Assembly (NCBI GenBank): GCA_002256055.1
Contig: NKIE01000022.1
Location: 1-14,597 of the forward strand
Direction of reading: 5' to 3'
From: Pseudomonas sp. PGPPP3
GTDB lineage: Bacteria > Pseudomonadota > Gammaproteobacteria > Pseudomonadales > Pseudomonadaceae
DNA length: 14,597 nt
Shown: positions 9,726-14,597 of the stretch, piece by piece
How the letters are laid out: each line of letters begins with the position of its first letter
Numbering within the stretch: the first letter of the stretch is position 1
The notes under the pieces: generated by a model
Told to the model about the DNA's origin: nothing
The model's input: only the letters and a program-made list of their open reading frames with translations
The model's database searches: none
Program-made: the position numbers and the translations under genes

Positions 9726-10253
9726 CTAAGAGCGCTCTCTGAGGGCCAGGCTGCGCGGACGCTCAAGCCATCCCCCCTCTCCATCTGGCACGATTTCTAC
9801 CACATCAATCTTCGACTCTGTGACTGAGACGATGCGTCCATGGTTACGCCCAAGGTAGTCGCCCACTTTAACCCGGTAGACACCTCCAGCCCCCTGAACC
9901 AAACCAAAGATACCAACATTGTCCGAAAGCGTACCCGCCATTTCGAAAACCTCGATATTGAAGCCTTCAAGAAACTGCTTAATCCTACTCTCGTCTGGCT
10001 TGATATCTTTAGAACCCTTCTGCTGGCTGGTTACATCTATTTTTACCGGCCTTTGGAAAGGACTACGCATTCCACCAGCGTTGTAGGTAAAGGCCTCATA
10101 GGGTTGGAATTTTGGCAAAGGCTCGATTGAACCCTTGGGACGAGCACGCACCTCATCCATATATGCTTGCAGATCCACAAATTGACTGCTGGCGTCACAA
10201 CCCGCCAAGCAAGCTGTAACGAACAAACCAAAAAATAGTCGGACGCTCATCAT
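9726..10253 (-). CDS. pilP: Type IV pilus inner-membrane lipoprotein PilP
   Basis: PilP is an inner-membrane lipoprotein that links the PilN/PilO dimer to the periplasmic domains of PilQ. The protein has 175 residues with a lipoprotein signal: a hydrophobic stretch at 6-16 and lipobox LAGC with Cys19. Asp20 follows the lipidated Cys, the +2 residue that in E. coli favours retention in the inner membrane. A flexible segment follows, then the globular beta domain at about 95-165 (GTLSDNVGIFGLVQ, VKVGDYLGRNHGRI). ATG 10253 overlaps the pilO stop as ATGA. An AAGGGG element lies 8 bases before 10253 and 11 before the adjacent ATG at 10250, which supports the first ATG. Confidence 0.95.
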   Translation of the reverse strand: MMSVRLFFGLFVTACLAGCDASSQFVDLQAYMDEVRARPKGSIEPLPKFQPYEAFTYNAGGMRSPFQRPVKIDVTSQQKGSKDIKPDESRIKQFLEGFNIEVFEMAGTLSDNVGIFGLVQGAGGVYRVKVGDYLGRNHGRIVSVTESKIDVVEIVPDGEGGWLERPRSLALRERS

Positions 10254-10873
10254 TTCTGCAGCCCCTTATCGTTGTATCGATAGGTTTTGGCCAGAACATT
10301 CATGCGCAACCTCGACGAACTATCACCCGCGACAGGAATCATCTCAAAGTCATGCAAGGTCACGATACGCGGCAAGCTAGCTACGCCACTGGCAAACGTT
10401 GCCAAATCTTCATAACGCCCTAATACACTAATCTGGATGGGCAACTCGATATAAAACTGCTGAGTAACTTCCGGAAGCAATTTAATCTGCTCAAACTCCA
10501 AACCGCTACCCAAACCAGTACGGGTAATATCTTCAAGCAACCCCGGAACCTCAGTATCACTTGGTAATTGCCTTAGCAGCGCACCAAAAGAAATCTCCAT
10601 TTCCTTCATCTGGTCCTTGTAAGCTTCCAGATTGGCAGCCTGAAATGCCTTGGCGGAAAATTGCTGCTTAAGCGCTTCCTCTTCGGCGTGACGCTGATCG
10701 AGATCAGCCTCTAAGTCTTTCAAATGAAAGTTATAGCCAAGCGCCAAAACAAGGACCAACAGTAAAAAACAGGCAATTACTTTGATTGCCGACGGCCAAG
10801 AGCCAAGATTATTAAGGTCGAGATCCGCGAGATCGACCTTGCGCAAGCCTTCAAGAGATTCGGCCAAACTCAT
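10250..10873 (-). CDS. pilO: Type IV pilus alignment protein PilO
   Basis: PilO pairs with PilN through membrane segments, coiled coils and ferredoxin-like periplasmic domains to make the inner-membrane part of the pilus alignment complex. The protein has 207 residues: a cytoplasmic N-terminal tail (1-28), one membrane segment at about 29-47, a charged heptad-like coiled coil at about 50-95, and a mixed alpha/beta periplasmic domain from about 100 to the end. The ATG overlaps the pilN stop as ATGA. An AAGGGG ribosome binding site (10881-10886) lies inside the last codons of pilN, which points to coupled translation and matched amounts of the two partners. Confidence 0.95.
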   Translation of the reverse strand: MSLAESLEGLRKVDLADLDLNNLGSWPSAIKVIACFLLLVLVLALGYNFHLKDLEADLDQRHAEEEALKQQFSAKAFQAANLEAYKDQMKEMEISFGALLRQLPSDTEVPGLLEDITRTGLGSGLEFEQIKLLPEVTQQFYIELPIQISVLGRYEDLATFASGVASLPRIVTLHDFEMIPVAGDSSSRLRMNVLAKTYRYNDKGLQK

Positions 10874-11441
10874 TTTTTAGCCCCTTCTGCTTCAACTGCA
10901 GGCTGTGTTTGCTGCACCGTAAGTTGGAAGACATTTGCTTGCCCCCACTCGCCAGCAGTCAATGCTTTAACCTCGGTGAGGTTAGGTGCATCCAACCACT
11001 CTGAACCATCCAGGTTACGCATCAGATTGGAAACCCGATTGTTCGACTCAGCCGCACCAACAATAGCGATGCTTTTACCGGTCATTTTCAATCCGGTAAA
11101 ATACACACCATCAGGCAGTGTACGAACGAGCTGATCAAAAACCCGACCAATAATCGGCCTATTACCCTGAAGATCCTGAATGATCTTCATCCGCTCCAGC
11201 AACTGCTGACGCCGCGTTTTTAATTCGCTGATTTCTTTGATCCGCGCATCCAATACAGCAATTTCTTTGCGCACATAATCATTACGGGAATTCTGTTGTT
11301 CAATCGCACCATTAAGATACTGATCGCCAAGAAATACAGCGCCACCCGCCACAATCAAAACACCCGCCAGGGTTACTAAAAATCGCTGCTTGCGCTCTTC
11401 ACGCAACTGCTCCCGCCAGGGAAGTAGGTTAATCCGCGCCA

Positions 11442-11442
<1 letters not shown>
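10870..11442 (-). CDS. pilN: Type IV pilus alignment protein PilN
   Basis: PilN is the bitopic inner-membrane partner of PilO and holds PilM through its short cytoplasmic tail. The 190-residue protein begins with the diagnostic INLLPWR motif at residues 4-10, which docks into PilM. The charged stretch REQLREERKQR leads to one membrane segment at about 21-39, a coiled coil at about 45-90, and a ferredoxin-like periplasmic domain at about 95-180. The start codon overlaps the pilM stop by one base (TAATG). A strong GAGGAG ribosome binding site (11452-11457) lies 9 bases upstream, inside the 3' end of pilM. Confidence 0.95.
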
Positions 11443-12518
<1,076 letters not shown>

Positions 12519-12543
12519 TTACGGACTGTTTATGTTTTTTCAC

Positions 12544-12572
12544 ATTAAATATCAGTCTTGACAGAAGCGCAA
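12544..12572 (-). promoter_or_regulatory. Candidate promoter of the pilM operon
   Basis: On the minus strand TTGCGC (plus 12567-12572) is followed after 17 bases by TTTAAT (plus 12544-12549). Transcription would start near 12537, giving a leader of about 45 bases to the GTG of pilM. Matches to consensus are moderate (3 of 6 for the -35, 4 of 6 for the -10), in an A+T-rich stretch where chance matches are common. Confidence 0.35.
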
Positions 12573-12573
12573 A

Positions 12574-12603
12574 TGGCTACCTAGCAAAAAAACCGCTTAT
12601 AAT
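12574..12603 (+). promoter_or_regulatory. Candidate promoter of ponA
   Basis: A perfect TATAAT lies at 12598-12603. With an 18-base spacer the -35 is TGGCTA (12574-12579), a weak match. Transcription would start near 12610, with a leader of about 66 bases to the ponA ATG. A perfect TTGACA at 12558-12563 is too far upstream (34 bases) to serve this -10. The -35 sits one base away from the -35 proposed for pilM on the other strand. Confidence 0.5.
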
Positions 12604-12675
12604 GTGACCAGTTTTCCTCTTTTCGCGTTGCCTTCCGCTTAACTCTTTCTTTTATTTGGAAATCCACAAATTTTG

Positions 12676-14597
12676 ATGCGTCTGCTGAAGTTTTTATGCT
12701 GGTCAGCGCTTGCTGTTTTTTGTGGGCTGCTCCTCAGCCTGAGCGGCGCTTACCTCTATCTTAGTCCCGGCCTGCCATCCGTCGAGTCACTGCGAAGGAT
12801 CCAACTGCAAATCCCCCTAAGGGTATACAGCAGTGACAGCAAACTGATCGCTGAATTTGGCGAAATGCGCCGCAGCCCAATTCGGTTCCAAGACATCCCG
12901 CCAGACTTCATCAGCGCCATTTTGTCCGCTGAAGACGACAATTTCGCTAACCATTATGGCGTTGACCCCACCAGCCTGATGCGGGCCGCCTCGCAATTAT
13001 TGCAAAGCGGCCATATTCAGTCGGGCGGCAGCACCATCACGATGCAAGTGGCGAAGAATTTCTTTCTAAGCAGCGAGCGCAGCTTCTCCCGGAAAATCAA
13101 TGAAATCCTCTTGGCGCTGCAGATTGAACGCGAGCTGAGCAAGGACGAAATCCTTGAGCTCTACGTCAACAAAATCTACCTTGGCAATCGCGCCTACGGC
13201 ATCGAGGCAGCCTCCCAGGTGTACTACGGCAAGTCTATTCGTGATGCCAGCCTGGCACAGCTGGCAATGATTGCCGGCCTTCCTAAAGCACCCTCGCGCT
13301 TCAATCCACTGGCCAACCCTACCCGCAGCAAGGAACGCCGCGACTGGATTCTGGGCCGCATGCTGAAGCTGGGCAAAATCGACCAGGCACGCTATCAAAG
13401 CGCCCTCAATGAGCCATTGAATGCGGCCTACCATGGTTCTACGCCCGAGCTGGAAGCGCCTTATATTGCCGAAATGGCGCGCGCCGAAATGGTTGGCCGC
13501 TACGGTAGTGACGCCTACACCGAAGGTTTCCGAGTAACGACCAGCGTCTCCAGCGAGCTCCAACAGGCCGCCAGCCAGGCAGTCCGGAGCGGCCTATTAA
13601 GCTACGACCAACGCCACGGTTACCGCGGCCCACAAACCCGCCTGCCTGGCATGAGCCGTGAGACCTGGCTGCACGAATTGAGTAAGCATCGCTCAATCGG
13701 CGGCCTGGAGCCTGCCATTGTCAGCCAAATCGAAAAAAGCGGCATTCTGGTTCTGACCCGCAACGGCCAGGAAGAAACCGTGACATGGAGCAGCATGAAG
13801 TGGGCTCGCCCGTTTCTCGGCCCTGACAGCATGGGCGCCCGCCCGCAGAAGCCCGCCGACGTGGCACAACTCGGCGATCTTGTCCGCGTACAACGGCAAG
13901 AGGACGGCAGCCTGAGCTTCAGCCAAATCCCAACTGCACAAGCCGCGCTGACCTCCCTGGACCCACAAAATGGGGCCATACGCGCTCTGGTTGGCGGTTT
14001 CTCGTTCGAGCAAAGCAACTACAACCGCGCAATCCAGGCCAAGCGTCAACCTGGCTCAAGCTTCAAACCGTTCATCTACAGCGCAGCACAGGATAATGGC
14101 TTTACCGCCAGCAGCCTAGTAAATGATGCCCCGATCGTGTTCCAGGAAGCCGGCATGGAAGAGGCATGGCGCCCGAAGAATGACAACAACACCTTCCTAG
14201 GCCCTATCCGCCTGCGTGAAGCGCTTTATAAATCGCGCAACCTCGTGTCCATCCGCGTCCTGCAAGCCATCGGTATCGATTACGCCCGTGACTACGTCGC
14301 CCGCTTCGGCTTCAACAAGCAGGACTTGCCGCGCAATCTCTCCCTTGCACTAGGCACTGCCAATCTGACCCCAATGGAAGTTGCCACTGGCTGGTCCACC
14401 TTCGCCAATGGCGGCTACAAAATTCAGCCTTACCTGATCGACCGCATAGAAAGCCGCGACGGCCAGCCGCTTTTTATCGCCAACCCAGCCAGCGTGCCGC
14501 AAAACAGCGTCCAAAGTACTGATAGCCAAGATCTGCCCAGCACACTCAATGCCGACGCCAACGCGATGACCACTGAGCCAGCGACCGCCGAACGCAT
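12676..14597 (+). CDS. ponA: Penicillin-binding protein 1a, 3' end outside window
   Basis: PonA is a bifunctional class A penicillin-binding protein. It polymerises lipid II into glycan strands (glycosyltransferase) and cross-links stem peptides (transpeptidase) in the periplasm, anchored to the inner membrane. The window has 640 complete codons of an expected 800-odd. The membrane anchor is at about 5-28. The GT51 domain (about 50-225) shows catalytic Glu86 in EDDNFANHYGVD, GGSTITMQ at 117-124 and RKINEILLALQIE around Glu143. An OB-like linker region follows. In the transpeptidase domain the active-site Ser461-x-x-Lys464 lies in PGSSFKPF and the SxN motif is Ser520-Arg-Asn522. The KTG motif lies beyond the edge. 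ATG at 12676 gives the expected MRLLKFL start; the ribosome binding site is poor (GGA 15 bases upstream), and an in-frame TTG sits directly before the ATG. Confidence 0.96.
   Translation, partial: MRLLKFLCWSALAVFCGLLLSLSGAYLYLSPGLPSVESLRRIQLQIPLRVYSSDSKLIAEFGEMRRSPIRFQDIPPDFISAILSAEDDNFANHYGVDPTSLMRAASQLLQSGHIQSGGSTITMQVAKNFFLSSERSFSRKINEILLALQIERELSKDEILELYVNKIYLGNRAYGIEAASQVYYGKSIRDASLAQLAMIAGLPKAPSRFNPLANPTRSKERRDWILGRMLKLGKIDQARYQSALNEPLNAAYHGSTPELEAPYIAEMARAEMVGRYGSDAYTEGFRVTTSVSSELQQAASQAVRSGLLSYDQRHGYRGPQTRLPGMSRETWLHELSKHRSIGGLEPAIVSQIEKSGILVLTRNGQEETVTWSSMKWARPFLGPDSMGARPQKPADVAQLGDLVRVQRQEDGSLSFSQIPTAQAALTSLDPQNGAIRALVGGFSFEQSNYNRAIQAKRQPGSSFKPFIYSAAQDNGFTASSLVNDAPIVFQEAGMEEAWRPKNDNNTFLGPIRLREALYKSRNLVSIRVLQAIGIDYARDYVARFGFNKQDLPRNLSLALGTANLTPMEVATGWSTFANGGYKIQPYLIDRIESRDGQPLFIANPASVPQNSVQSTDSQDLPSTLNADANAMTTEPATAER

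Noticed and set aside
12525..12550. A possible Vfr/CRP site around TTTTTTCACATTAAAT
   Set aside because: Only one half-site (TCACA) is clear; the expected TGTGA partner at six bases distance is replaced by TTTAT, a poor match.
12558..12563. A perfect TTGACA as the ponA -35
   Set aside because: It lies 34 bases before TATAAT, twice the usual spacing, and no acceptable -10 occurs about 17 bases downstream of it.
13066..14049. Several minus-strand open frames (13066-13563, 13439-13696, 13620-14018, 13693-14049) over ponA
   Set aside because: They overlap one another in different frames and lie opposite conserved PBP1a domains.

Overview
The window is an ordinary, well-conserved chromosomal region of a gammaproteobacterium, most likely a Pseudomonas (sensu lato, for example close to the P. 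stutzeri / P. mendocina / P. aeruginosa branches). The gene order ponA | pilM-pilN-pilO-pilP-pilQ-aroK-aroB-(damX-like AAA/SPOR gene)-gltB is the order I know from P. aeruginosa. Enterobacteria keep a related order (mrcA-hofMNOPQ-aroKB-damX-dam), but here gltB stands where dam would be. The protein sequences agree closely with the Pseudomonas versions as I remember them; no database search was run.

Layout. Positions 1-4126 (minus): gltB, the glutamate synthase large subunit, complete at its N-terminus and cut at its C-terminus by the window edge. Positions 4127-4365: a 239-base gap with a good sigma70-type promoter for gltB and a short perfect hairpin just after the upstream gene. Positions 4366-12491 (minus): eight tightly packed genes, read from right to left as pilM, pilN, pilO, pilP, pilQ, aroK, aroB and the damX-like gene. 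Junctions pilM/N, N/O and O/P overlap by 1, 4 and 4 bases. P/Q and Q/aroK are separated by 52 and 5 bases with the starts chosen here, and aroK/aroB and aroB/damX-like by 49 and 10. This looks like one operon. Positions 12492-12675: a divergent intergenic region with candidate promoters for pilM (minus) and ponA (plus) set back to back. Positions 12676-14597 (plus): ponA (penicillin-binding protein 1a), cut at its C-terminus by the window edge. No stretch over 300 bases lacks a gene. I see no RNA genes, insertion sequences, CRISPR arrays or prophage signatures.

How the genes fit together. PilM (cytoplasmic, actin-like), PilN and PilO (bitopic inner membrane), PilP (inner-membrane lipoprotein) and PilQ (outer-membrane secretin) form the alignment subcomplex and exit pore of the type IVa pilus machine. 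PonA makes and cross-links the peptidoglycan through which that machine must pass. AroK and AroB supply the shikimate pathway. The damX-like protein joins a cytoplasmic ExeA-type ATPase domain to a periplasmic peptidoglycan-binding SPOR domain. GltB makes glutamate from glutamine and 2-oxoglutarate.

I found no convincing undescribed system. The points most worth a second look are the back-to-back divergent promoters, the shortened segment of the PilQ secretin domain, the ATPase/SPOR protein, and the lower G+C content within the pil genes compared with gltB.
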